Shown here piece after piece: positions 8,708-17,306 of a stretch of DNA of 38,022 nucleotides. Numbering within the stretch: the first letter of the stretch is position 1; each line of letters begins with the position of its first letter. The stretch covers positions 1-38,022 of the forward strand of contig CAZGVV010000010.1 of the NCBI GenBank assembly GCA_964529155.1, given 5' to 3'. This DNA is from CAZGVV01 sp964529155 (GTDB taxonomy: Bacteria; Pseudomonadota; Alphaproteobacteria; Rickettsiales; SXRF01). The translations under genes and the position numbers were made by a program. Under the pieces are notes generated by a model. The model ran no database searches, had not been told where the DNA came from, and saw nothing but the letters and a program-made list of their open reading frames with translations.

Positions 8708-9190
8708 CTAAACGCCAGTGTATAGACCGAGTTCAGGTTGTTTTGAAAATTCTTTAACAACCGGCGCTGTTTGGGGGATATGCGAAAGACCGGCTTCACA
8801 TGAGCGTGAAAAAGTATCGGCGCTAACATTATTGATATTTAGGAGCGCACGTTGAATGTCCGCTTTAACCAATGAAACGAGAGTTTTATAGGCGTCTGGG
8901 TTTTCTTCAATATCAACCATACCCAAGCCCGCCTTTTCTTGCTTTTCCAAAGCGGTTTGCATAGCAGTCTGAATCAGCGGTCGCCATGATGCAATGGTAT
9001 CGGGATGTTTTGCAAATAACGAACTCCCATCACGATGCTCCTTGTCCCATGCTTCAAGGACAGGGGAGTGATGTTGTGTCGCGGCAACTACGGTTTCGGC
9101 AAAAATACGTGCAGTACGCTCAATTGCAGAGTCACCTACAAGCTGTAGATCGGGATGGTCTGGCGTATCGTATAAATGGGCAATACTCAT
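8708..9190 (-). CDS. hypothetical protein within the fab cluster
   Basis: An unrecognised soluble protein of 160 residues beginning MSIAHLYDTPDHPDLQLVGDSAIERTARIF. It is mainly helical in appearance, with no signal peptide, membrane segment or metal motif. The start is supported by GGAG about 9 nt upstream of the ATG at 9190. It lies between fabD and fabG on the same strand and stops 21 nt before fabG, so it is probably co-transcribed. Fatty acid operons do not normally carry a gene here, so it is likely lineage-specific. No function is proposed. Confidence 0.65.
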   Translation of the reverse strand: MSIAHLYDTPDHPDLQLVGDSAIERTARIFAETVVAATQHHSPVLEAWDKEHRDGSSLFAKHPDTIASWRPLIQTAMQTALEKQEKAGLGMVDIEENPDAYKTLVSLVKADIQRALLNINNVSADTFSRSCEAGLSHIPQTAPVVKEFSKQPELGLYTGV

Positions 9191-9278
9191 GATAACACTC
9201 CCTGCTGTTTTTTAGCATTACACTGGCAACGGCTTGCACAGCGTAACCAGCATTACTGATTTAGAAACCAATTGGCTT

Positions 9279-9308
9279 ATGAATTTTTTGTGACAATCAA
9301 AAATTCAT
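9279..9308 (-). terminator. AT-rich hairpin just after fabD
   Basis: A perfect 10-bp inverted repeat (ATGAATTTTT and AAAAATTCAT) with a 10-nt loop lies 5 nt beyond the fabD stop in the direction of fabD transcription. The stem is weak in GC, so it may only partly terminate or may protect the mRNA end. It could separate fabD expression from the downstream hypothetical gene and fabG. Confidence 0.4.
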
Positions 9309-9313
9309 GTTAC

Positions 9314-10279
9314 TCACGCCGCTTTCGCGGGCTTACCGAGAAAAAAACCAATATCCTCCGGCATGCCGATATGGGCGGCCTCCATGCTTGGGGCGATGCG
9401 TTTGATGAGGCCGGAGAGCACCTTGCCGGTGCCGATTTCCACAATACGCGTGATGCCTTGCGCCTGCAGATATTCAATCGATTCACGCCAGCGCACCTGG
9501 CCGGTGACCTGCTCCACCAGTAAGCGACGGAGGGTGGCGGGGTCTACCAACGCGCGTGCCGTGCCGTTGGCAACCAGTGGCACGCAGGGAATTTTTAATT
9601 GTGCGGCAGACAGCGCTTCTTCCATCACCCCGGCGGCGGGCGCCATCAATGGGCAATGAAACGGGGCGCTGACTTGCAGCATCATGGCGCGCTTGGCGCC
9701 TTTGGTTTTTGCAATTTCCGAGGCGCGCTCCACCGCGTGTTTCGCGCCGCTGATCACTACCTGGCCGGGTGCGTTATCATTGGCTACGGTGCAGATTTCA
9801 TCATCAGCGGCGGCGGCCACAGCTTCGCAGGCGGCATCATAATCAATACCAATCAGCGCGGCCATCGCGCCGAGGCCTTCTGGCACAGCGCGTTGCATGG
9901 CCATGCCGCGAACACGCAGTAAACGTGCGGTTTCGGAAAGATTCAAGCTTCCGGCGGCGCACAGTGCGCTGTATTCGCCGAGGGAATGGCCAGCCACAAA
10001 GGCGGCGTCACGCGCGACATTTAAACCGGCCTCGGTTTCCAGCACGCGCAGCGCGGCGATGGAGGCGGCCATAATAGCGGGTTGAGCGTTTTCGGTGCGG
10101 GTAAGTTCTTCCGCAGGGCCTTCAAACATGAGGCGGGAGAGGGGCTGGTGGAGGGCGTCATCGACTTCGGCGAAGACGTCACGGGCGGCGGCGAATTGGT
10201 CGGCGAGGGCTTTGCCCATACCCACTATTTGCGAGCCTTGTCCAGGGAATACAAAAGCTTGTAACGATAATGATGTCAT
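9314..10279 (-). CDS. fabD: malonyl-CoA:ACP transacylase
   Basis: FabD loads malonyl groups from CoA onto acyl carrier protein, supplying the extender unit for FabF. The protein is 321 residues. It has the oxyanion-hole motif FPGQGSQ (11-17), the nucleophile Ser99 in GHSLGEYSAL and the active-site His in APFHCPLM, plus the family stretch NAPGQVVISG. The start MTSLSLQAFVFPGQGSQ is canonical. It is the first gene of the leftward fab cluster and is divergent from rpsF, so the 178-bp region between them should hold promoters for both directions. Confidence 0.96.
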   Translation of the reverse strand: MTSLSLQAFVFPGQGSQIVGMGKALADQFAAARDVFAEVDDALHQPLSRLMFEGPAEELTRTENAQPAIMAASIAALRVLETEAGLNVARDAAFVAGHSLGEYSALCAAGSLNLSETARLLRVRGMAMQRAVPEGLGAMAALIGIDYDAACEAVAAAADDEICTVANDNAPGQVVISGAKHAVERASEIAKTKGAKRAMMLQVSAPFHCPLMAPAAGVMEEALSAAQLKIPCVPLVANGTARALVDPATLRRLLVEQVTGQVRWRESIEYLQAQGITRIVEIGTGKVLSGLIKRIAPSMEAAHIGMPEDIGFFLGKPAKAA

Positions 10280-10393
10280 GCGTTATCCTTTGTGTTATTT
10301 TCAAAGCGCCCGCTACCATAGCTGCGCTGTTGCTTATTGGCAACGCAAATTAACCGTTTGATATTGCAGCAGAAGGCGATATGCGAAAAACGC

Positions 10394-10421
10394 TTGCATT
10401 TGCCGCGTGCCGAGCTATATT
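10394..10421 (+). promoter_or_regulatory. candidate sigma-70 promoter for rpsF operon
   Basis: TTGCAT at 10394-10399 and TATATT at 10416-10421 are separated by 16 bp, a good -35/-10 pair. Transcription would begin around 10428, about 30 nt before the rpsF start, which has AAGGAG at 10446-10451. This is the only intergenic region available for the rpsF-rpsR operon. It is a prediction by consensus match only. Confidence 0.55.
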
Positions 10422-10457
10422 GCACCCCCTTAAATTCCGAATCCCAAGGAGCAGTAC

Positions 10458-10859
10458 ATGCCGTTATACGAAAGCACATTTATCGCCCGTCAAGAGCTGT
10501 CACGCCAAGACGTGACCAAGCTGGCCGAGCAGTTGACCACCATCATTGAAGCCGGTGGCGGTAAAGTCGTGAAAAATGAATATTGGGGTTTGCGCCCACT
10601 GGCATATCGCATTCGTAAGCACCGTAAAGGCCACTATACCATGCTTGGCTTGGACGCGCCGTATGCAGCCGTAAAAGAAATGCAGCGCAACGTCGGCATC
10701 AACGAAGACGTGCTTCGCCACCTGACCATTCGTGTGGATGAAATCGAAGAAGCGCCATCTGCCATGATGAACGCACGCTTTGGCCGTGACGATGAAAACG
10801 AGGGCGACATTGCCCCGGTTCTCGGCTCTGCAGCAGATGACATCGAAACCATTCAATAG
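10458..10859 (+). CDS. rpsF: 30S ribosomal protein S6
   Basis: S6 binds S18 in the platform of the small ribosomal subunit. The 133-residue protein has the typical MPLYESTFIARQ start, the GGGKVVKNEYWGLRPLAYRIRKHRKGHY core and the NEDVLRHLTIRVDE strand, followed by an acidic C-terminal extension common in Alphaproteobacteria. AAGGAG lies 6 nt before the ATG. It heads the rpsF-rpsR-DUF2232-rplI operon. Confidence 0.97.
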   Translation: MPLYESTFIARQELSRQDVTKLAEQLTTIIEAGGGKVVKNEYWGLRPLAYRIRKHRKGHYTMLGLDAPYAAVKEMQRNVGINEDVLRHLTIRVDEIEEAPSAMMNARFGRDDENEGDIAPVLGSAADDIETIQ

Positions 10860-10878
10860 TTAAGCAATAGGAATCCCC

Positions 10879-11139
10879 ATGGAATATAACAACAACGCAG
10901 GTGCCGCAGGTGCAGGACGCCGGGTATTTTTCCGCCGCAAAAAAAGCTGCCCGCTTTCCGGCCCGAACGCGCCGAAAGTAGACTACAAAGATATTAAATT
11001 GCTTCAGCGCTTCGTTTCCGAGCGTGGCAAAATCATGCCAAGCCGCATTACATCGGTGTCGCATAAAAAGCAGCGCGAGCTGGCCAGCGCCATTAAGCAG
11101 GCGCGTAATCTGGCCCTGCTGCCGTTCGTTCTTCAATAA
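10879..11139 (+). CDS. rpsR: 30S ribosomal protein S18
   Basis: An 86-residue S18, the partner of S6 on the 30S platform. The core RRVFFRRKKSCPLSG, VDYKDIKLLQRFVSERGKIMPSRITSVSHKKQRELASAIKQARNLALLPF is highly typical. It starts 19 nt downstream of rpsF, with AGGAA before the ATG. The following DUF2232 gene begins within a few bases of its stop. Confidence 0.97.
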   Translation: MEYNNNAGAAGAGRRVFFRRKKSCPLSGPNAPKVDYKDIKLLQRFVSERGKIMPSRITSVSHKKQRELASAIKQARNLALLPFVLQ

Positions 11140-11143
11140 ATCC

Positions 11144-12034
11144 TTGCCCTCCCGCAACCTAGCCATTCCGGTGGCCTACGGTGCGGGGGCGGTAGCCTTG
11201 TTTTTATTGGTGCTCGTCTCCGGGTTGGGCGCGCCGTTTATTCTTCTTTCTTCCTTCCCCTTTTTACTACTCGGGTTACGCAAGGGCATGCATGCCGTGC
11301 TTCCGGCGTGCCTTGCTGCGGGCGTAATTTCCGTGGTGCTCAGCGGTATTTATGGCGCGCTTTTTTTCCTGGGCTTTATTGCGCTGCCTGCCGTGCTATT
11401 TCTTGGTGCTGTACTAAAGCGTGTGCAGGGTGAATGGCAGCCTGTTGGCCTTGCGCTGGCAGACCTTACTATTTATAGCGCGCTATGCATCACCGGGTTG
11501 GTGTTGCATTACAGCGGCACGGAGGGTGGCCTGCAGGGGCTTATTGCCAGTACCGTGCGTCAGGGATTCGCCGATGCAAGCCCGAATGTGCAGGCGGCAG
11601 TCGAGCTGGCGGCGGGCCGCCTTCAATTTTTAGTCGTGGCGGTTAGTGCCTGGTGGTGGATTCTCCTGCTCTATGCCCATGCCTGGCTTGCCCACTGGGC
11701 CTTGGCCCGTGGAAGGCAAAACGTGAGGCCCAGCCTCGTTCTTGCGCCGTTTCACCTGCCTATTTTCTGGTTGGGGGCCTTGGTTTTGGCGGCCCTTTTA
11801 TCGCTGGTTCCCTCAGAAACAGGGGCTTTTTTGGGTCGTATATTATTCATTACTTTTCTTTTGCCTTATTTCCTTCTTGGTATTAGTATCCTGCACTCGC
11901 ATGTGAAGGCGTGGCCGGGTGGCGGGGTGCTACTCGTGCTGTTTTATCTGATTATCTTCAGCCAATTCTGGCCCGCGCTCGCTGTCGCAGGTTTGGGCAT
12001 CTGGCGGCAAATCAGGACCGTGCGCGTAGAATAA
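11144..12034 (+). CDS. DUF2232 family membrane protein
   Basis: A polytopic inner-membrane protein of about 297 residues, with roughly eight hydrophobic stretches (for example GAGAVALFLLVLVSG, FILLSSFPFLLLGL, LVLAALLSLV, LFITFLLPYFLLGISIL, GGVLLVLFYLIIFSQFWPAL). It matches the DUF2232 protein found between rpsR and rplI in Alphaproteobacteria, whose function is unknown. The start is uncertain. The open frame runs back into rpsR, no ATG lies near the rpsR end, and TTG at 11144 (4 nt after the rpsR stop) or GTG at 11171 are the candidates. The context suggests co-expression with ribosomal proteins; a translocation or energy-coupling role is only a guess. Confidence 0.75.
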   Translation: MPSRNLAIPVAYGAGAVALFLLVLVSGLGAPFILLSSFPFLLLGLRKGMHAVLPACLAAGVISVVLSGIYGALFFLGFIALPAVLFLGAVLKRVQGEWQPVGLALADLTIYSALCITGLVLHYSGTEGGLQGLIASTVRQGFADASPNVQAAVELAAGRLQFLVVAVSAWWWILLLYAHAWLAHWALARGRQNVRPSLVLAPFHLPIFWLGALVLAALLSLVPSETGAFLGRILFITFLLPYFLLGISILHSHVKAWPGGGVLLVLFYLIIFSQFWPALAVAGLGIWRQIRTVRVE

Positions 12035-12054
12035 TTTTTTTGGAAGAGGACGTT

Positions 12055-12507
12055 ATGGAAGTCATTTTATTAGAACGCATCAACCGCCTGGGAGCCATGG
12101 GCGACACGGTGCGCGTAAAAAACGGATACGCACGCAATTTCTTGCTGCCCCGTAAAAAAGCGTTGCGTGCAACCGAAGACAACAAGCAGTTGTTTGATGC
12201 TCGCCGCTCGGAAATCGAAGCGAAAAATAACGAGTCACGCAAAGCCGCCGAAGTGCAGGCCAAAGCGCTTGAAGGCTTGAACGTAACGCTCGTGCGCCAG
12301 TCCAGCGAAGAAGGCAAATTGTTCGGTGCCATCACCGTGCGTGACATTGCCGAAGCATTGGAAGCACAAGGTCATCCGCTGCCAAAAAGCCAGATCGTGG
12401 TGATGGGCAACATCAAAAACACCGGCGTATATCCTGTGAAATTGTTGTTACACGCAGACGTAACGGTGACGCTTGACGTAACCGTGGCCAAGAGCGAACA
12501 AGTTTAA
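12055..12507 (+). CDS. rplI: 50S ribosomal protein L9
   Basis: A 150-residue L9 with the family signature MEVILLERINRLGAMGDTVRVKNGYARNFLLPRKKAL at the N-terminus, a charged connecting helix, and the C-terminal domain (FGAITVRDIAEAL...). The start at 12055 is set by the strong GGAAGAGGA just upstream; the longer frame is a shadow through the DUF2232 end. dnaB follows after 14 nt. Confidence 0.97.
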   Translation: MEVILLERINRLGAMGDTVRVKNGYARNFLLPRKKALRATEDNKQLFDARRSEIEAKNNESRKAAEVQAKALEGLNVTLVRQSSEEGKLFGAITVRDIAEALEAQGHPLPKSQIVVMGNIKNTGVYPVKLLLHADVTVTLDVTVAKSEQV

Positions 12508-12521
12508 GCGAGGACGCGCGC

Positions 12522-14024
12522 ATGGAAGCGCACGTCCAAGACAAACCGCTGGATGTCAGCGCCGAAGCCAAAGCGGCGTATCGCCAGGCTCCGGCCAATA
12601 TCGAAGCGGAACAGGCATTGCTCGGCGCGCTGCTGGTCAATAACGAGACCATGGCGCGCCTCGGCGACCGCTTGAAATCCGATTGTTTTTACGAACCTCT
12701 CCACCAGCGCATATACGAAGCAATCCGCAAATTTCATGATCGCGGCTTAACCGCCAATCCCGTCACCCTCCGCCATTATTTTGAAAAAGACGAAGCCCTC
12801 GCCGACATTGGCGGTGGGCAATATTTGGTGAAACTTGCCGCTGCCGCCGTGCACGTCATCGACATTGTGGATTTCGCGGAATTGCTGGCTGACCTTGCGC
12901 TCAAGCGCCAGCTTATCACCATCGGTGAGGAAATCGTCAACACGGCCTATGATCATGACATCGATGTCGCCGCCACCGCTCAGCTTGAAGACGCCGAGCA
13001 AAAATTATTTCACATGGCGGCGGACGGTATCGGCGATAAAAGCTTTCGCTTGCTGCGCCATTCGGTAGCCGAAGCCATCAGCCGCACGCAAGCCGCATTT
13101 AAGAATGCAGGCCGCATCGTCGGCGTGGATACAGGACTTGCTGATTTAAATGCGTTGCTGGGTGGTTTGCAGCGTTCGGATCTATTGATACTCGCCGCCC
13201 GTCCTTCCATGGGTAAAACCGCGCTTGCTACCAACATTGCTTACAGCGCTGCCCTCTCTTTCGCCGCCGAAGCCGAAGCGGCCGGGCATACGCCCAAGGA
13301 AGGCAAAAGCGTCGGATTTTTCTCGCTCGAAATGTCGGCGGAGCAGTTAGCCACGCGCTTACTGGCATCCGCCTGCAAATTTTCTTCCCAAAAATTGACG
13401 CATGGCAATCTCACTCAGGAAGAATTCAACACGCTGGTTGCCACTAGCGCGGAAATGGCGCAATTGCCGTTTCATATTGATGACACGCCGGCACTGTCCA
13501 TTTCCGGTTTGCGTTCCCGGGCGCGCCGCTTGAAGCGTACGCATAATCTGGGATTGCTGGTGGTGGATTACCTGCAATTGGTGCGTCCGCATTCATCCAA
13601 GGGTGAAGCGAACCGCGTGCAGGAAATTTCCGAAATTACCCAGGGCCTCAAAGCCATCGCCAAAGAATTAGACATCCCCGTGATGGCCTTGTCGCAATTA
13701 TCGCGTGCGGTGGAGCAGCGCGAGGACAAGCGCCCCTTGCTTTCCGACTTGCGCGAATCCGGTTCTATCGAGCAGGATGCCGACGTGGTAATGTTTATCT
13801 TCCGCGAGGAATATTACGAAGCGCGGCGTATGCCGTCGCAGGATGACCACGAAAAAATGTCAAGCTGGCAGGCGCGGATGGAGCAAATCATGCACGTGGC
13901 GGAAATCATTGTCGCCAAGCACCGTAACGGTCCGGTGGACACCGTGCGCCTGCATTTCAATTCATCCATTACGCAATTTAGCAACCTGGCCAAAGAGCGC
14001 GCCATGGGTTTTGAGGACGCGTAA
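12522..14024 (+). CDS. dnaB: replicative DNA helicase
   Basis: DnaB is the hexameric 5'-3' helicase at the replication fork. The 500-residue protein has the N-terminal domain (PANIEAEQALLGALLVNNE at 24-42), a linker, and the RecA-like C-terminal domain. Walker A is ARPSMGKTALATNIA (about 226-240), followed by FFSLEMSAEQLATRLL, Walker B with DYLQL, ALSQLSRAVEQR and the arginine-rich end region SDLRESGSIEQDADVVMFIFREEYY. There is no intein. The start carries a short family-variable N-terminal extension. alr begins 3 nt after the stop. Confidence 0.97.
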   Translation: MEAHVQDKPLDVSAEAKAAYRQAPANIEAEQALLGALLVNNETMARLGDRLKSDCFYEPLHQRIYEAIRKFHDRGLTANPVTLRHYFEKDEALADIGGGQYLVKLAAAAVHVIDIVDFAELLADLALKRQLITIGEEIVNTAYDHDIDVAATAQLEDAEQKLFHMAADGIGDKSFRLLRHSVAEAISRTQAAFKNAGRIVGVDTGLADLNALLGGLQRSDLLILAARPSMGKTALATNIAYSAALSFAAEAEAAGHTPKEGKSVGFFSLEMSAEQLATRLLASACKFSSQKLTHGNLTQEEFNTLVATSAEMAQLPFHIDDTPALSISGLRSRARRLKRTHNLGLLVVDYLQLVRPHSSKGEANRVQEISEITQGLKAIAKELDIPVMALSQLSRAVEQREDKRPLLSDLRESGSIEQDADVVMFIFREEYYEARRMPSQDDHEKMSSWQARMEQIMHVAEIIVAKHRNGPVDTVRLHFNSSITQFSNLAKERAMGFEDA

Positions 14025-14027
14025 CCG

Positions 14028-15086
14028 ATGCTGGCCGGACCTACGCTTACCGTTGATTTGGCTGCACTCACCACCAATTACCGCATCCTCGCGGAGCGTT
14101 TCACTGGCGGCGAATGCGCAAGCGTGGTCAAAGCAGATGCCTACGGTCTTGGCGTTGCCCATAGTGCTCCCGCGTTGTTACGCGCCGGCTGCCGCAGTTT
14201 TTTTGTCGCCACACTGGAAGAGGGGATAGCGCTTCGCCGCGTGCTGCCGGAGGCGACGCTGTATGTCTTTCACGGGCCGTATGCCGGTGAAGAAAAAGAA
14301 TACGCCGCCCACGCGCTGATTCCTGTCATCAATTCCCCGGAACAACTTATGCGCTGGTTGCCGCAGGGTGGTGCATACGCATTGCATGTGGATAGCGGTA
14401 TCAACCGCCTCGGTTTTTCCGACAGCCAATTCGCGGCGCATCGCTCGCATGTCGCAGCGCAGCCGCCTGTGTTGGTGATGAGCCATTTCGCCTGCGCCAA
14501 TGAACCGCAAGACCCTAAAAACAGGGAGCAGCTTGTGCGCTTCCACGCCTTCCAGTCGCAATTGCCCGGTGTAGCGGCGAGCCTGTGCAATTCCTCCGGT
14601 ATTTTCCTGAAGCCGGAGTTTCATTTTCAACTGGCGCGGCCCGGTTGTGCGCTTTACGGCATCAACCCTACCGAATCTTCCAACCCCATGCGCCATGTGG
14701 CCACCCTCAGCACGCCGATCATGCAAATCCGCACGGCCGAGCGTGCCGATACGGTGGGCTACAGCGCCACCTACCGCATCCCTTCCGGCGCACGCCTGGC
14801 CATTGCCCAGCTCGGCTATGCTGACGGTTATTTACGCGCGCTCAGCAATGTCGGTCACGCCGTGGTGTGCGGTGCCCGCGTGCCGATCGCCGGGCGCGTG
14901 TCGATGGATATGATTGTACTGGATATCTCCAGCCTGTCCGAACGCGCGCTTGCCCACGCCACCTGCGCTGACTTCATTAGCGCTGAATTACCAGTCGATG
15001 CCGTCGCCGCCGCTGCCCACACCATCGGCTACGAAGTCTTCACCCGCATCGGCGCGCGGGTAAAACGTGTGTATGTAAACGGCTAG
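14028..15086 (+). CDS. alr: alanine racemase
   Basis: A PLP enzyme interconverting L- and D-alanine for peptidoglycan precursors, cytoplasmic. The 352-residue protein carries the PLP lysine Lys35 in VVKADAYGLG, HVDSGINRLGF, the RPGCALYG motif and the second catalytic base Tyr in VGYSATY. The C-terminal beta domain has LGYADGYLRALSN and GRVSMDMIVLD. The start MLAGPTLTVDLAAL 3 nt after dnaB implies co-transcription, an arrangement frequent in this group. Confidence 0.96.
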   Translation: MLAGPTLTVDLAALTTNYRILAERFTGGECASVVKADAYGLGVAHSAPALLRAGCRSFFVATLEEGIALRRVLPEATLYVFHGPYAGEEKEYAAHALIPVINSPEQLMRWLPQGGAYALHVDSGINRLGFSDSQFAAHRSHVAAQPPVLVMSHFACANEPQDPKNREQLVRFHAFQSQLPGVAASLCNSSGIFLKPEFHFQLARPGCALYGINPTESSNPMRHVATLSTPIMQIRTAERADTVGYSATYRIPSGARLAIAQLGYADGYLRALSNVGHAVVCGARVPIAGRVSMDMIVLDISSLSERALAHATCADFISAELPVDAVAAAAHTIGYEVFTRIGARVKRVYVNG

Positions 15087-15125
15087 GCCCTTTACTTAGC
15101 GCGCGTAATTCATTACAAAAGCCGC

Positions 15126-15899
15126 ATGGATTTTCTTGCACTTATTGGCCGGTTGTTTCTGGCATTTGTCGCCTCGGTGGGGCGTGTATCCTTATTTGCC
15201 GGAAACGCAGTAAGCGGCGTGGTGCAGCGCCCGTGGTATTGGCGGCAGATTTACCGGCAGTTAGTGGAGATCGGGTTTTATTCCCTGCCGGTGATCGGCC
15301 TTACCACCATCTTTACGGGTGCGGTGCTGGCGCTGCAAAGCTATTCCGGGTTTTCCCGCTTTTCGGCCGAAAGCTCCATCCCCATCGTGGTTGTGCTCTC
15401 CATCACCCGCGAACTTGGCCCTGTGATGGCCGGCCTGATGGTCGCCGGGCGCATCGGCGCGGCCTACGCCGCAGAAATCGGTACCATGCGCGTTACCGAA
15501 CAGATCGACGCGCTCACTACGCTCGCCACCGATCCTTACAAATACTTAGTCTTCCCGCGTGTGCTCGCCGGGTTGCTCATGTTGCCCTTGCTGGTGTTGA
15601 TCGGCGACATCATCGGCGTGCTTGGCGGGTATTTGGTCAGTGTGCATGAGCTGGGCTTCAATCCGCACACCTATCTGCGCAACACGCTGCAATATCTGGA
15701 AGTGCGCGACGTGGTGTCGGGTCTGGTAAAAGCCTCGGCCTTTGGGTTTATCGTGACATTGATGGGCTCTTATCACGGGTTTAATTCCAAAGGCGGCGCG
15801 CAGGGCGTCGGTGCGGCGACTACGCAGGCGGTGGTGTCGTCCTCGGTGTTGATCCTACTGGCCAATTATTGCTTAACCTCGGTATTTTTCTCGAAATGA
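15126..15899 (+). CDS. mlaE: MlaE-family lipid transport ABC permease
   Basis: A 257-residue integral membrane permease of the MlaE (YrbE) family, part of the complex that moves phospholipids between inner and outer membranes. Visible family stretches are GLTTIFTGAVLALQSY, ELGPVMAGLMVAGRIGAAYAAEIGTMRVTEQIDAL, and a C-terminal STTQAVV-like segment (GAATTQAVVSSSVLILLANY) with about five hydrophobic segments. Its stop overlaps the mlaF start by 4 nt (ATGA). The substrate-binding mlaD gene is not in the window. Confidence 0.93.
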   Translation: MDFLALIGRLFLAFVASVGRVSLFAGNAVSGVVQRPWYWRQIYRQLVEIGFYSLPVIGLTTIFTGAVLALQSYSGFSRFSAESSIPIVVVLSITRELGPVMAGLMVAGRIGAAYAAEIGTMRVTEQIDALTTLATDPYKYLVFPRVLAGLLMLPLLVLIGDIIGVLGGYLVSVHELGFNPHTYLRNTLQYLEVRDVVSGLVKASAFGFIVTLMGSYHGFNSKGGAQGVGAATTQAVVSSSVLILLANYCLTSVFFSK

Positions 15900-16678
15900 T
15901 CATGAACGCTGTCCCTAAAATCGCGCTGCGCGACGTGCATAAATCCTTCGGCAAAAAAGTGGTGCTGGCCGGGATTGATCTGGACGTCATAAAAGGCGAG
16001 TCGCTGGTGGTGATCGGCGGCTCCGGCACCGGCAAATCCGTGCTGATCAAATCCATTCTGGGATTGGTGCGCCCGGACAAAGGTTCAATCAAAGTAGACG
16101 GCCAGGAAGTCACCACGCTGTCACGCATTGAGCGCCAGGAAAGCCTAAAAAAATTCGGCATGCTGTTTCAGGGGGGCGCGTTGTTTGATTCGCTGACTGT
16201 ATGGGAAAACATTGCCTTCGCTGTGCTGCAAAACAAGGAAGTGACCAAAGCCCAGGCGCGTGAGCTCGCCGTGGAAAAACTCGCCGCCGTTGGTCTTGGG
16301 CCAGATGTGGCGGCTTTGTCGCCTGCCGAGCTTTCCGGCGGTATGCAAAAACGCGTCGCACTCGCCCGCGCCATCGCCCACAGCCCGGAAATCATTTTCT
16401 TTGACGAACCGACCACCGGCCTTGACCCCATCATGGCCGATGTCATCAACGACCTCATCGCCGAATGCACGCGCAGCCTCGGCCTTACCACGCTCTCCAT
16501 CACCCACGACATGGCCAGCGTTCGCAAAATCGCCAGCAAAGTGGCGATGCTCTATCAAGGCAAACTCATCTGGCAAGGCCCGGCCGAAGCCATCGACCGC
16601 AGCGGCAACCCCTACGTAGACCAATTCGTCCACGGCCGCGCCCACGGGCCGATTACCGTAGAAACAAAAGCCGCTTAA
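15896..16678 (+). CDS. mlaF: MlaF-family lipid transport ABC ATPase
   Basis: The 260-residue cytoplasmic ATPase partner of MlaE. Walker A is GGSGTGKS (41-48), the Q-loop is at LFQGGALFDSLTVWENIAF, the ABC signature is LSGGMQKRVALARA, and Walker B is IIFFDEPTTGLDP with the switch His in SITHDM. Start ATG 15896 overlaps the mlaE stop, indicating translational coupling; a second in-frame ATG lies two codons on. No mlaD or mlaC follows; instead an AT-rich gap and an orphan gene end the unit. Confidence 0.94.
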   Translation: MIMNAVPKIALRDVHKSFGKKVVLAGIDLDVIKGESLVVIGGSGTGKSVLIKSILGLVRPDKGSIKVDGQEVTTLSRIERQESLKKFGMLFQGGALFDSLTVWENIAFAVLQNKEVTKAQARELAVEKLAAVGLGPDVAALSPAELSGGMQKRVALARAIAHSPEIIFFDEPTTGLDPIMADVINDLIAECTRSLGLTTLSITHDMASVRKIASKVAMLYQGKLIWQGPAEAIDRSGNPYVDQFVHGRAHGPITVETKAA

Positions 16679-16817
16679 AATTTCAGCTGAATTATTTCAT
16701 ACAAATACAGCGGTCTATTTATACAATAATATTTAGTATATTAATTTTATTTGTAAAATTGAATTTATACGGTATGATGAGTGTATATTAAATAAATACG
16801 CGAAAAATTAGTAAAAT

Positions 16818-17306
16818 ATGACGCCAACTACTATGACTGATAACATTATTATAACTCCTGGTAGGGGTGAAGGCATTTTTGTGTCTGAACCATCCCTCTC
16901 CCATCAGCTCAAGACCCATCTTTCCCATAAAGATTTGGCGATTGCTGGTGAGCCAGCCCAGCCGCAGCTAATCGATGCATTCGCAGAATACGCTGCCCAT
17001 CGCTATGCGTATGAAAAAGATCCAGTAAAAGGCGAAAAAGGTTTGGCCTCAGCGAGAGATGCATTAGTAAAAGAATTGAAGCAAACTCTTAAAGAAACGG
17101 ATGATTTAATCAGGTTTGGCCAGGCAGTGACCGTGGCCATAGTGCCTTTTTTTGAAAAGAAACATATTGATACGGACTTCCTGCCTGATTTTGGCGCGGT
17201 GGTAAAACGCGCCTTAAAATATAATGCCAGCGATATGGTGCAAGCCGGAAATGATTGGCGGGCTGCGCAAAAAAGCCGGTGGGATGCAGAAGGCCGTAGC
17301 CGCTAA
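16818..17306 (+). CDS. hypothetical protein
   Basis: An unrecognised soluble protein of 162 residues (MTPTTMTDNIIITPGRGEGIFVSEPS). The middle is helical and charged (ALVKELKQTLKETDDLIRFGQ) and it ends AAQKSRWDAEGRSR. There is no signal peptide or clear motif. No Shine-Dalgarno is obvious before the ATG at 16818, and the Met at 16833 is an alternative start. The 139 bp upstream are very AT-rich and could hold a promoter. It occupies the place where rsfS and rlmH often lie after nadD, but does not resemble either. Its 3' end overlaps the convergent nadD by 4 nt. Confidence 0.6.
   Translation: MTPTTMTDNIIITPGRGEGIFVSEPSLSHQLKTHLSHKDLAIAGEPAQPQLIDAFAEYAAHRYAYEKDPVKGEKGLASARDALVKELKQTLKETDDLIRFGQAVTVAIVPFFEKKHIDTDFLPDFGAVVKRALKYNASDMVQAGNDWRAAQKSRWDAEGRSR

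Noticed and set aside
10699..11166. 155-codon minus-strand ORF across rpsF and rpsR
   Set aside because: It runs antisense to two certain ribosomal protein genes and has no motif support.
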